Shown here: positions 43,547 to 51,823 of the stretch, in pieces
How positions within the stretch are numbered: position 1 is the stretch's first letter
Layout of the letters: every line of letters starts with the position of its first letter
Origin: Planctomycetota bacterium
GTDB taxonomy: Bacteria > Planctomycetota > UBA1135 > UBA2386
Reading direction: 5' to 3'
Assembly: GCA_016713175.1 (NCBI GenBank)
Contig: JADJPQ010000030.1
Span: 186,001-250,000 of the forward strand
Length of the DNA: 64,000 nucleotides
The notes under the pieces: generated by a model
The model's database searches: none
The model's input: the letters and a program-made list of their open reading frames with translations, nothing else
What the model was told of the DNA's origin: nothing
Position numbers and translations under genes: made by a program

Positions 43547-43548
43547 CA

Positions 43549-43920
43549 ATGGTAACCAAAGCGAACCCGAAACCGAACCTGCTCGGCGCGAGCTGTCCGA
43601 CCCGTACCGTCCTCGACCTGATCGCCGACAAGTGGACGGTGCTGGTCATTCACGTGCTGGCCGACGGCACCCGGCGGTTCGGCGAGCTGCAGCGCGCGAT
43701 CGGCGGCATCAGCCAGAAGATGCTGACCCAGACGCTCCGGCGGCTGGCGCGTGACGGGCTGGTGGTCAGGAAGGTCTACCCGGAGGTGCCGCCGCGCACC
43801 GAATACGCCCTGACGCCGCTCGGGCGGACGCTACGCACCCCGCTGCAAGCTCTGTGTGCCTGGGCCGAAGCCCACCTGCCGCAGGTCCTCCACGCCCGAA
43901 AAGGGGCCGCCGGGGCATAG
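43549..43920 (+). CDS. HxlR-family winged-helix regulator
   Basis: A 123-residue regulator of the HxlR/MarR-like group. It has the single conserved N-terminal Cys in CPTRTVLDLIADKWTVLVIHVLADG, then the wing region RRFGELQRAIGGISQKMLTQTLRRLARDGLV and TEYALTPLGRTL. HxlR-type proteins often sense electrophiles or disulfide stress through this Cys. ATG 43549 follows GGAAGG. It is transcribed away from the NmrA/QOR2-like gene and probably regulates both. Confidence 0.9.
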   Translation: MVTKANPKPNLLGASCPTRTVLDLIADKWTVLVIHVLADGTRRFGELQRAIGGISQKMLTQTLRRLARDGLVVRKVYPEVPPRTEYALTPLGRTLRTPLQALCAWAEAHLPQVLHARKGAAGA

Positions 43921-43972
43921 CGAGTGCCTGCTCGGGCCAACAGGACGGCTGGCGTCGACGTATGAGGCGCCG

Positions 43973-45115
43973 ATGCGCGCAGCCCTCCTTCTCGCGTTGC
44001 TGCCGGCGCTGCCGGCCCAGCAAGCTCCCGCACCCCATCCGTTCCAGGCCCGTCTCGGCGAACTGCTGGCGGCACAGCGCGAGCGCCACGGCTTCCCCGG
44101 TGCCTGTGCGGCGGTCGTGCTGCCCGATGGGACGCTGGTGACCGCAGCGGCCGGCGCCGCCGATCGCGAGGGCAAGCAGCCATTGAGCGAAGCGAGCCGC
44201 CTGATGTCGGGCAGCATCGGCAAGACCTACTGCGCGGCGATCGCCCTGCAGCTGGTCGCCGAGGGCAAGTTGTCGCTCGACGGCAAGTTCGCCGATGTGC
44301 TCGGCAAGGAGGAATGGTATCCGCGCCTGCCCAACGCGGCTGCGATCACGTTGCGGCAGTTGTTGAACCACACGTCGGGGGTGCCCGAGCATGTCTGGAA
44401 GCAGCCGTTCCAGGACGCGATCACCGGTGAGCCGGATCGGGTCTGGACGCCGCGCGAGTGCGTGGCGTTCATCCTCGGCGATCCGCCGGCCGCTGCCGCT
44501 GGCGAGAAGTGGCGGTACGCCGACACCAACTACGTGCTCGTCGGTCTCGCGATCGAGCAGGTCACCGGCAAGCCGTTCTACGAGGTGCTGCAAGAACGGC
44601 TGCTCGCGCCGCTGCAGCTGCGCGACACGGTGCCCAACGATCGGCGCGACGTACCCGGACTGGTCAACGGCCACGCCAGCGGCGTCGCGTTCCACAGCGG
44701 TGACACCGTGGTCGACGGCCGCTACTTCGTCAATCCGATCTTCGAGTACTGCGGCGGCGGCATCAGCAGCACCGCGGGGGACCTGGCGCGCTGGACGGCG
44801 CTGCTGTTTGGCGGCGAGGTGATCCCGAAGGACCTGCGCGACGACTTCGTCGCTGGCGTGCCGGCGGGGCGTGAAGTCGGCGGGAAGTACGGACTCGGCT
44901 GCTTCGTGACGCGCGGCGTGCATGGGCCGGCGTTCGGTCACTCCGGCATCATGCCGGGCTACCTCGGCTACACGCTGTGGTTTCCCGACCTGCGGATCGC
45001 CGCAGCGCTCTTGTGCAACACCGACGACGGCAAGCGCGCCGGGCCGATGCAGCGGCACGTCGAAGCGTATGCGGCGGCGGCCAAGGAATGGCTGGCGCTG
45101 CCAGCAGGCAAGTAG
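43973..45115 (+). CDS. Secreted serine hydrolase (class C beta-lactamase/DD-peptidase fold)
   Basis: A 380-residue exported enzyme. A signal peptide (LLPALPA|Q) precedes the fold typical of class C beta-lactamases and related esterases/peptidases. The SxxK motif is SIGK (Ser81, Lys84), the Tyr motif is YADTNY, and the third motif is HSG in FGHSGIMPGY. An Asp replaces the usual Asn in YxN, as in many esterase-like members. Likely acts on an ester or peptide in the periplasm. The start at 43973 gives the signal peptide; a longer frame from 43856 lacks one. Its stop is four bases from the convergent Clp-N/dipeptidase gene. Confidence 0.86.
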   Translation: MRAALLLALLPALPAQQAPAPHPFQARLGELLAAQRERHGFPGACAAVVLPDGTLVTAAAGAADREGKQPLSEASRLMSGSIGKTYCAAIALQLVAEGKLSLDGKFADVLGKEEWYPRLPNAAAITLRQLLNHTSGVPEHVWKQPFQDAITGEPDRVWTPRECVAFILGDPPAAAAGEKWRYADTNYVLVGLAIEQVTGKPFYEVLQERLLAPLQLRDTVPNDRRDVPGLVNGHASGVAFHSGDTVVDGRYFVNPIFEYCGGGISSTAGDLARWTALLFGGEVIPKDLRDDFVAGVPAGREVGGKYGLGCFVTRGVHGPAFGHSGIMPGYLGYTLWFPDLRIAAALLCNTDDGKRAGPMQRHVEAYAAAAKEWLALPAGK

Positions 45116-45119
45116 CGCC

Positions 45120-46286
45120 TCAGCGCCGCAGCTGCAGCAGGAACGACAGATCGCACGGCGGCGTGTGCTCCTGCGCCGGCTGGCCGCGCAGGAACAGCCG
45201 GGCGCGCGTGGTGCCGCGTAGTTCCAGCCGTTCGCCTTCGACGCGCAGCAAGCAACCCTCGCGCAGGCCGAGCACCGGCGTCGCGTGTTCTTCGTGGAAC
45301 TGGCGCAGCCGTTCTTCGCGGGTCTCGCCCATGTGCTTGCTGTGGGCGTCGGGATCGAGGTAGTGCGGGTTGATCTGGAACGGCACCAGCGACATCGCCG
45401 TGAACGACGGCGGTTGCACGATCGGCATGTCGTTGGTGGTGCGGATCGACAGCGTCGCGACGTTGGTGCCGGCGCTGCTGCCGATGTAGGGCATGCCGTG
45501 GCGGGCGCGGTCGGCGATCGCTTCGAGCAGGCGGGTCATGTACAGCGCGTTCAGCAGGCGGAAGGTGTTGCCGCCGCCGATGAACACGGCGTCGCAGGTC
45601 TGCAGTTCGGCCAGGGGATGCCTGGTGCGGTGTGCGGACGTCAGTTCGTGACCGAATGCCGTGAACGCGGTCGCCGCGCGCGCCGCGTACTCGTCGTGGT
45701 TGGCCAGTGCGTACGGCACGAACAACACGCGCTTCCTGGCGCCGAGGAAGTCGCGGATCTCGGTAGCGCAGTGCTCGAGGTAGCCGCCGCCGTGCATCGT
45801 CGAGTTGCTGATCAACAGCAGCCGGCAGCGGCGGTTGTCGCGTTCGGGCGCCGCCGGGTCCTCGCTGCCGCCGAGCAGAGGCCGCAGTCGTTCGATCGTC
45901 AGGCCGGCTGACTTCAGCGCTTGCGCCGCGATGCTGTCTTCAGCGACCACGAGGCCCGCCAGCACATGATCGGCGTCGATGTGGTTGGCCTGGGCCATGG
46001 CGCATTCCTTCAGCGTGCACTCGAGAACCCGCTTGGCGGCGGGCGTGAACGGCAGTTGGCTCGCCGTGACCGGATGGGCGCCGGGATGGCAGCGTCCGGT
46101 CAGGTCGGCAAGGAGCGCGGCACTGTCGATCTGCAGGTGCGTCAGGATCCGCTCGATGCCGGACGGCTGCGACAGCATCGCCAACAACAGGTGCTCGGGT
46201 GCGATGTACTCGTGCTGAAACTGCAGGGCGATCAGCCGCGACGCGGACATCAGTCGCTTGGCGCGGTCGGTGAAACGGTCGAACAT
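45120..46286 (-). CDS. Fusion of Clp N-terminal domain with dipeptidase E (S51)
   Basis: A 388-residue cytoplasmic protein made of two known parts. Residues 1-140 are the double Clp repeat of ClpA/ClpC (FTDRAKRLMSASRLIALQFQHEYIAPEHLLLAML...AKRVLECTLKECAMAQANHIDADHVLAGL). Residues 155-388 are aspartyl dipeptidase E. The triad matches Salmonella PepE spacing exactly: Ser271 in GSSAG, Asp286 in TTNDMPI (+15) and His308 in INPHYLD (+37), as for Ser120, Asp135 and His157. There is no AAA+ ATPase. I infer that the Clp domain docks substrates or adaptors so that N-terminal Asp dipeptides are cleared near a Clp protease. Confidence 0.92.
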   Translation of the reverse strand: MFDRFTDRAKRLMSASRLIALQFQHEYIAPEHLLLAMLSQPSGIERILTHLQIDSAALLADLTGRCHPGAHPVTASQLPFTPAAKRVLECTLKECAMAQANHIDADHVLAGLVVAEDSIAAQALKSAGLTIERLRPLLGGSEDPAAPERDNRRCRLLLISNSTMHGGGYLEHCATEIRDFLGARKRVLFVPYALANHDEYAARAATAFTAFGHELTSAHRTRHPLAELQTCDAVFIGGGNTFRLLNALYMTRLLEAIADRARHGMPYIGSSAGTNVATLSIRTTNDMPIVQPPSFTAMSLVPFQINPHYLDPDAHSKHMGETREERLRQFHEEHATPVLGLREGCLLRVEGERLELRGTTRARLFLRGQPAQEHTPPCDLSFLLQLRR

Positions 46287-46397
46287 GACGGCGAGCATAG
46301 CGTCCGTGGCAGCGGCGGAACCGGGCTTGGATCGGCCTGGCGACCCGCGACCGCTTGGTCGGCAGCGGTGCCCTCCAGCCTCCAGCCTCCAGACATC

Positions 46398-46426
46398 TTG
46401 ACAGACTGCCGAGAAGTGGTTATAAC
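46398..46426 (+). promoter_or_regulatory. Near-consensus sigma-70 promoter for the toxin-antitoxin pair
   Basis: TTGACA (46398-46403), a 17-base spacer and TATAAC (46421-46426). The transcript would start near 46433 and the antitoxin ATG is at 46448, with AAGGA just before it. This is the best promoter I can see in the window and stands out in such GC-rich DNA. Confidence 0.8.
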
Positions 46427-46447
46427 GCAGTGGTAACCAAGGAAGCC

Positions 46448-46684
46448 ATGATCGAACTCCGTCTCCGTCGTGTCGGCAACTCGCTGGGCGTGATCCTGCC
46501 CAAGGAAGTGCTCGAGGCTCTTGGAGCCGAAGGCAAGGCCGGTGAGAAACTCGCCGTGGCCCAGCTGCCCGATGGGCGCGGTCTCGAGCTCCGTCACATC
46601 GACGAGAAGTTCGAGAAGAAGCTCGCGCTGCTGCGGGACACGATCAAGCGCTACAAGAACACCTTGCGCGAGCTGGCCAAGTGA
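46448..46684 (+). CDS. AbrB/MazE-type antitoxin of a Doc-type module
   Basis: A 78-residue protein. The N-terminal swapped-hairpin DNA-binding motif IELRLRRVGNSLGVILPKEVLEALG is typical of AbrB/MazE antitoxins. The C-terminus (FEKKLALLRDTIKRYKNTLRELAK) is a basic amphipathic helix that should wrap the toxin. ATG 46448 is chosen over GTG 46430, which would sit at the likely transcription start. The next gene, a Fic/Doc toxin, overlaps by GTGA at 46681-46684. The protein likely represses the promoter at 46398-46426. Confidence 0.88.
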   Translation: MIELRLRRVGNSLGVILPKEVLEALGAEGKAGEKLAVAQLPDGRGLELRHIDEKFEKKLALLRDTIKRYKNTLRELAK

Positions 46685-47064
46685 GTCGAGAGCCCGAGTG
46701 GGTGACGGTCGAGGACGCATTGCTGTACCACGGCGAGTTGATTCGCGCGTTCGGCGGCAGCGACGGGCTGCGCGAGCCGGGCTTGCTGCAGTCCGCGCTC
46801 GGTCGCGCGCGTAACGTCTACGCCTACGAGAGCCAGGATCTGGTTGTCCTGGCCGGGGTCTATGCCCATGGCCTTGCCAAGAACCACCCCTTTGTCGACG
46901 GCAACAAGCGAGTCGCGTTCGTCGTCACGCGCATGTTCCTCGGTCTGAACGGCGTTGCGTTCGATCCACCGGAAGCCGAGGCGGTGGTGATGGTCGAGGG
47001 GCTCGCGGCGGGGCGAATCACACTTGCCGAGTTCACCCAATGGGTGCGGAAGCACGCGCGCTGA
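46681..47064 (+). CDS. doc: Fic/Doc-family toxin
   Basis: A 127-residue Doc-type toxin. The Fic motif is complete, HPFVDGNKRVAFVVT, with catalytic His69 and the Gly/Asn/Lys/Arg loop (69-77). Doc toxins modify elongation factor Tu by phosphorylation, blocking translation. The start GTG 46681 overlaps the antitoxin stop (GTGA). An upstream portion VEDALLYHGELI and LLQSALGR match Doc. This intact pair contrasts with the broken VapBC at 35771-36114. Confidence 0.9.
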   Translation: MSREPEWVTVEDALLYHGELIRAFGGSDGLREPGLLQSALGRARNVYAYESQDLVVLAGVYAHGLAKNHPFVDGNKRVAFVVTRMFLGLNGVAFDPPEAEAVVMVEGLAAGRITLAEFTQWVRKHAR

Positions 47065-47076
47065 TGCGGTGATCGA

Positions 47077-48327
47077 TCAGCGTGGCAACGGTCGCACCGC
47101 GATGTCCGTGCACCTGGCCGGGCCACCGACACAGCCCACCGCGAACGGGGCCGCGACCTCTGGCACGTCTGCCTCGACTGCAAGCTTGCCGTCGATCCAG
47201 ACACTGGCGCGACCGCGCTGGCGGCGGAGCACGAGCTGCACGCGTTCACCGAGCTGGACCGAACCATCGTGAGCGACGCCGCCCGCCGAGGTGTAGACGA
47301 ATGCACCCTGGCCGCGCAGCAGCAGCGCCTGGCAGTCCTGACCGAGGTCGATGCGAATGCCGTAGCAGTCGCCTTGCGGTGCGATCGTCGCGCGGACGAT
47401 CGCATCGGCAAGCTCGTCGGGTGCGGTCGTGGTGATGCACCAGTCGCCGTTCGTCGGCTTGCCGTCGAGACGTTGTTCGGCCAGTGCGCGCCATTCGGCG
47501 GCATCGCCCAGGACCGTGGCGTCGAGCTGCGCGCCGCCGGGATTGCGTTCGGCAGCCGTGCGGCCGTGGCGCTGTTGCAGCAAGGTCAGCGTGCCGGCGC
47601 GCAGCACCACACGGTCGAGGTGTTCGTGCCATTGCCGTTCGGCGGTCGCAAGATCGACGCCGAGCGCGTCGGCGATCGGCGTGCCGCAGTAGTAGCGGCG
47701 GACCTTGGCGGCACCGTGACGATCGAGCAGGAAGCGCATCCAGCTGCCGGCGACGTCGTAGGCGTTGACGTGCGGATGGCGGGCGAGCCAGGCGTAGAAG
47801 TCCGGCAGCGCATGGATCGCCGCCAGGTCCGGCAGATCGCCGCGCCGGCGATGGAACGCGGCGACCGCGTCGACGTGCACGCCGCTGACGAAGCGCAGCA
47901 CCGCGTTGGCGAGACCCTCGGCGAAGAACAGGTTGCGTGGCTCAGGACCGCGTTCTTCGAACTTCTCAGCGACGACATGCACCAGTTCGTGGATGCGGGT
48001 CTGGTCGGGTTCGAACGGAACGTGCGACGTGAGCGGCACGGAGTGGCCGGCGGACGGCACGCCGGTGACGCGCTGCAGTTCGGCGACGTCGTCGTAGAGC
48101 CACAGATCGATCTTGTGGGGGAACCCGGCGACTGCGAGTTCGCGCTGGATCATCGCCAGGTCGTCTTCGACCAACGCGGCGATGCGGTCGACCGCTGCCT
48201 CGGCCCGCGAACCGGGCCGGAAGCGGATCGTGAAATGAGCCGTGGCCGTGCTGCCGGACCAGGCGTCCTGGGCGGCGAGAGGCAACAGCGAGGACAGGCC
48301 GGCGAACAGCAGCGACGAGCGGCGCAT
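47077..48327 (-). CDS. Secreted gluzincin-type metallopeptidase
   Basis: A 416-residue exported protein. The signal peptide (LLPLAA|Q) precedes a peptidase MA-like domain with the zinc motif HELVH (His113, Glu114, His117) and Glu137 in FFAEGLANAVLR as third ligand. A C-terminal about 110 residues (DWCITTTAPDELADAIVRATIAPQGDCYGIRIDLGQ) look like a concanavalin/LamG-type beta sandwich, a carbohydrate- or ligand-binding module. Substrate unknown. It is convergent to the Doc toxin gene with a 12-base gap. Confidence 0.82.
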   Translation of the reverse strand: MRRSSLLFAGLSSLLPLAAQDAWSGSTATAHFTIRFRPGSRAEAAVDRIAALVEDDLAMIQRELAVAGFPHKIDLWLYDDVAELQRVTGVPSAGHSVPLTSHVPFEPDQTRIHELVHVVAEKFEERGPEPRNLFFAEGLANAVLRFVSGVHVDAVAAFHRRRGDLPDLAAIHALPDFYAWLARHPHVNAYDVAGSWMRFLLDRHGAAKVRRYYCGTPIADALGVDLATAERQWHEHLDRVVLRAGTLTLLQQRHGRTAAERNPGGAQLDATVLGDAAEWRALAEQRLDGKPTNGDWCITTTAPDELADAIVRATIAPQGDCYGIRIDLGQDCQALLLRGQGAFVYTSAGGVAHDGSVQLGERVQLVLRRQRGRASVWIDGKLAVEADVPEVAAPFAVGCVGGPARCTDIAVRPLPR

Positions 48328-48801
48328 GGCAACACGATAGCGGCGGGCAAGTCGTCTGGCCGGTTCGCCCGGCCTGTGCAACTTGTGCAACTCGCGCCAG
48401 TCGTTCAGATGGTGGCAGGCAGCATCGGGGCTGGTCCTGGTCGGTGTTCGCCGTGTGCTTTGGCCTGGTTCACGCCCAGGAACCGAAGTGGCGGATCCAC
48501 GGCGTCGCCATCGACGAGCAGGGTCGCCCGTTGCCGAGCTGACCGGATGTGACGTCGGGTTCGGCACCAGCCGGTTGTCGTGGCTGCTGCCGCCCCGGCA
48601 GCCACGCGGTTACGGTCTTGCCGTATTGCGGCAGTGTCGCCCCGGCGGCCCGCGCGGTCGCCGAAGTCGTGGCCGGTGAGCTGGTGACCTGTCGGCCGGT
48701 GCCCTGACAACCCTGACGCTGGTAGCGGATGTTCGCGCTGGCAACGAGATCATGGAAGACCCGACGGGGAAACGGTCGATGACCGATCCGGAGTCCCGCC
48801 C
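48328..48801. other. Intergenic region with a broken gene start
   Basis: About 470 bases between divergent genes. The first half holds a remnant described in the next entry; the second half up to 48801 has no convincing coding frame or known RNA. The promoter for the FIST-domain gene must lie in the last part. Confidence 0.45.
48444..48660 (+). pseudogene. 5' remnant of a secreted carboxypeptidase-regulatory-type gene
   Basis: From GTG 48444 the frame reads VFAVCFGLVHAQEPKWRIHG, then VAIDEQGRPLPS before a TGA at 48540-48542. This looks like the end of a signal peptide with an A|Q cut and the opening strand of a carboxypeptidase-regulatory domain. In the next frame the continuation CDVGFGTSRLSW fits the same domain, implying a frameshift. 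No longer protein follows. Short length makes this tentative. Confidence 0.4.
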
Positions 48802-49956
48802 ATGCAGACCATCGCTTCCAGCATCCGCACCGCCAGTTCCACGTCCACCGACGCCCGCGCCGCCGTAGCCGAGATCCACGCCGCGATCACACAGCCGGAC
48901 CTGCAGCTGGTCGTGTTCCATTGCTCACCGGCCTACGACCGGCAAGTCCTCGCGGCCGAGCTGAACGAACGGTTCCGCGGCGCCCGCGTCGTCGGCTGCA
49001 CGACCGCCGGCGAGATCACGCCGAACGGCTATCGCAACGGCTCGATCACGGCGATCGGATTCGCCGGCCAGGACTTCATCGCCGAGACGGTGCGCATCGA
49101 TTCGCTGCACGACTTCTCGATCCAGCGCGGCATCACCGCCGGGCGCACGGTGCGCGCGGCGCTGCAGGCGCGGGTGCCGAAGGTCGACCGGACCAACACC
49201 TTCGGGTTCCTGCTGGTCGATGGCCTGTCGGTGAAGGAAGAGGCGGTGGTCGGCGCGTTGTATCAGGAACTCCGCGACATCGAGATGATCGGCGGCTCGG
49301 CCGGCGACGAGACGGCTTTCGGTTCGACCTGGGTGTTCTGCGACGGCGAGTTCCGCCAGGACGTCGCGGTCTACACGCTGGTCCACACGACGCGGCCGTT
49401 CCGGGTCTTCCAGACCCAGCACTTCGACTTCGGCGAGTCGCGCATGGTGGTCACCGGCGCCCGGACCGAGAAGCGGATCGTCACCGAGATCAATGGCATG
49501 CCGGCCGGTCGCGAGTACGCGCGCAACGTCGGTATGAAGGTCAGCGAACTGACGCCGATGATCTTCGCCGCGCATCCGGTGGTGGTCCGCATCGCCGGCA
49601 AGCCGTTCGTCCGTTCGATCGCCAAGGTCAATGCCGACGAGAGCCTGACGTTCTTCTGTGCGATCGACGAGGGCATGGTGCTGACCGTCGCGCGCTCGGC
49701 CGACATGCACGATCGGTTGGCGGCCGCGTTCGCGGAAGTCGAGGCGGCGATCGGCAGGCCGGAACTGATCCTCGGCTGCGACTGCATCCTGCGCTACCTC
49801 GAGATGCAGCAGCAGGGCAATGTCGAGCAGATCAGTCGACTGCTCAGCGACTGGCGGGTCGTCGGCTTCGCCACCTATGGCGAGCAGTACAACGGCATGC
49901 ACGTCAACCAGACGTTCACCGGCATTGCCATCGGCGCCCCCCGAAAGCGCGGATGA
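48802..49956 (+). CDS. FIST-domain sensor protein, NosP-like
   Basis: A 384-residue protein made of FIST N (residues about 30-225: LQLVVFHCSPAYD, VVGCTTAGEITPNGYRNGSITAIGF, IGGSAGDE) and FIST C (about 230-375: HFDFGESRMVVTGARTEKRIVTEINGMPAGREYA, LGCDCILRYLEMQ, GFATYGEQYNGMHVNQT). This layout, size and coupling to a hybrid histidine kinase match NosP, a haem-binding nitric-oxide sensor. Haem binding cannot be shown from the sequence. Its stop overlaps the kinase ATG (ATGA at 49953-49956). Confidence 0.87.
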   Translation: MQTIASSIRTASSTSTDARAAVAEIHAAITQPDLQLVVFHCSPAYDRQVLAAELNERFRGARVVGCTTAGEITPNGYRNGSITAIGFAGQDFIAETVRIDSLHDFSIQRGITAGRTVRAALQARVPKVDRTNTFGFLLVDGLSVKEEAVVGALYQELRDIEMIGGSAGDETAFGSTWVFCDGEFRQDVAVYTLVHTTRPFRVFQTQHFDFGESRMVVTGARTEKRIVTEINGMPAGREYARNVGMKVSELTPMIFAAHPVVVRIAGKPFVRSIAKVNADESLTFFCAIDEGMVLTVARSADMHDRLAAAFAEVEAAIGRPELILGCDCILRYLEMQQQGNVEQISRLLSDWRVVGFATYGEQYNGMHVNQTFTGIAIGAPRKRG

Positions 49957-51728
49957 TCGAGCCGGACGACAACCCCAGCGCGCTGCGGTGCGCCGAACTC
50001 GAACGCGAGCTGCAGCGGCTGCAACGCATCAACTCGGTGCTGATGGACCGGGTCGAGCGGATGGGCGACGTGCAGGGCGGTTCGGCCTCGGTGCTGGAAG
50101 CGGCGCTGGCGCTGGACACCAAGGTCCGCGAACGGACGCGTGCGCTGGAGGAATCCAACCGGGCCTTGCAGGCGGCGAAGGACAGCGCCGACGCCGCCAA
50201 TCGCGCCAAGTCGGACTTCCTGGCCAACATGAGCCACGAGATCCGGACGCCGATGAACGGCGTGATCGGCCTGGTCGACCTGGTGCTCCGTAGCGAACTG
50301 ACCGAGGAACAGCGTTCGCACCTGCGCAAGGTCAAGACCTCGGCGGACGCGCTGTTGGTGGTGATCAACGAGATCCTCGATTTCTCCAAGATCGAGGCCG
50401 GCAAGATGGACCTCGAGCGGATTCCGTTCGATGCCCCGATGCTCGTCGAGGAGGCGGTCGAGCTGCTGGCTGGATCAGCGGCGGCCAAGGGACTGGTCCT
50501 GAAGTGTGCGATCGAACGGATGGCAGTGGGCGCCGCCGTCGGCGACCCGACCCGCCTGCGGCAGGTGCTGCTGAACCTGATCGGCAATGCGATCAAGTTC
50601 ACGACCGTCGGCTCGGTTTGCGTCCGTTGTCGTGTCGAGTCCGGAGTTCGCGGTTCCTTGCGCCTGCAGTTCGCGGTCGAGGACACCGGGATCGGCATGA
50701 ATCCAGAGGTCAGGGCGCGGCTGTTCCGGGCGTTCGAGCAGGCCGATGGTTCGACCACCCGGCGGTTCGGCGGCACCGGGCTCGGCCTGGCGATCTCCCA
50801 ACGATTGGTCGGGTTGATGGGTGGTGTGATCGATGTGCGCAGCGAACCGGGCACCGGCTCCTGTTTCTCGTTCGCGATCGAGTGTGCGCTTGCCGCCGAA
50901 GGCTCGGCACCGACGAACGCGGTGGCCGAGGACGCGGGGTCGCCGCGGACCGGAATACGCGTCCTGCTCGTCGAGGACAATCAGATCAATCAGGACGTCG
51001 CCCGCGCCGTGCTGGCCAAGCTGGCTTGCACGTGCGTGGTGGCCGGCAACGGTCGGCAAGCCCTCGCCGCGGTCGTCGCCGATCGGTTCGATGTCGTGCT
51101 GATGGACTGCCACATGCCTGAGATGGACGGCTACCAGGCGACGCGACAGATCCGGGCCATGGAACAGGAACGGCGGCTGACGACGGTCCCGATCATTGCC
51201 TGCTCGGCAAGCGCCATGCAGGACGACCGCGACCACTGTGCCGCCGCCGGCATGTCCGACTTCCTGTCCAAGCCTTACACCGTTGCGGCGCTGGCGGCGG
51301 TGCTGGCCAGGTGGGTGGGGGCGCGGCCTGACGGCCACGGGGAGAGTGGCGATGCAGCGGTGCTGCGATCGTCGTTCGCCACCGGGCTCGACGAAGTGGC
51401 GTTGCGCGAGTTCGCCGCGGGCGTCGGCGACCCGGCCTTCACCGGTGGGTTGATGCGGAGTCTGGCTGGCAAGTTCCGCCAGCAGGTGCCGCTGCGACTG
51501 TCGGAAATGCGTACGGCGGCGGCCGATGGCGACGACGCGACGCTGCGGCGCTTGGCGCACACCTTGAAGGGCAACGCGGCAATGTTCGGCGGGCTGGCGC
51601 TCCAGGATCTGTGCGCGTCGATCGAGGCCGGCGGCTCGCAGCTGAGGGACCTGGCTGCGGTGCTGGCCGACTGCGAGGTCGTCGCCGGCATGATGCTGAC
51701 GGATCTGGCCGGTCGCTTCGGGCTCTGA
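49953..51728 (+). CDS. Soluble hybrid histidine kinase (HisKA-HATPase-REC-HPt)
   Basis: A 591-residue cytoplasmic kinase without its own sensor or membrane helix. An N-terminal coiled coil (about 12-85) leads to HisKA with His95 in MSHEIRTPMNG, then the ATPase domain with DPTRLRQVLLNLIGNAIKF and GGTGLGLAIS. A receiver domain with Asp385 (VLMDCHMPEMDGY) and a C-terminal HPt domain with His536 (LAHTLKGNAAMFG) complete a phosphorelay. No separate response regulator is in the window. The ATGA overlap with the FIST gene suggests that the FIST protein is its sensor, as for NosP with NahK-type kinases. Confidence 0.93.
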   Translation: MIEPDDNPSALRCAELERELQRLQRINSVLMDRVERMGDVQGGSASVLEAALALDTKVRERTRALEESNRALQAAKDSADAANRAKSDFLANMSHEIRTPMNGVIGLVDLVLRSELTEEQRSHLRKVKTSADALLVVINEILDFSKIEAGKMDLERIPFDAPMLVEEAVELLAGSAAAKGLVLKCAIERMAVGAAVGDPTRLRQVLLNLIGNAIKFTTVGSVCVRCRVESGVRGSLRLQFAVEDTGIGMNPEVRARLFRAFEQADGSTTRRFGGTGLGLAISQRLVGLMGGVIDVRSEPGTGSCFSFAIECALAAEGSAPTNAVAEDAGSPRTGIRVLLVEDNQINQDVARAVLAKLACTCVVAGNGRQALAAVVADRFDVVLMDCHMPEMDGYQATRQIRAMEQERRLTTVPIIACSASAMQDDRDHCAAAGMSDFLSKPYTVAALAAVLARWVGARPDGHGESGDAAVLRSSFATGLDEVALREFAAGVGDPAFTGGLMRSLAGKFRQQVPLRLSEMRTAAADGDDATLRRLAHTLKGNAAMFGGLALQDLCASIEAGGSQLRDLAAVLADCEVVAGMMLTDLAGRFGL

Positions 51729-51823
51729 GCCGCAGGAACGGGCCCGGGGCCGGGTCCGTAGGGGAAAGCGCCTCGGGACATTCCGCGTCATCGCCGCGGC
51801 CGCCCACAGCCGATGAGGGAATC

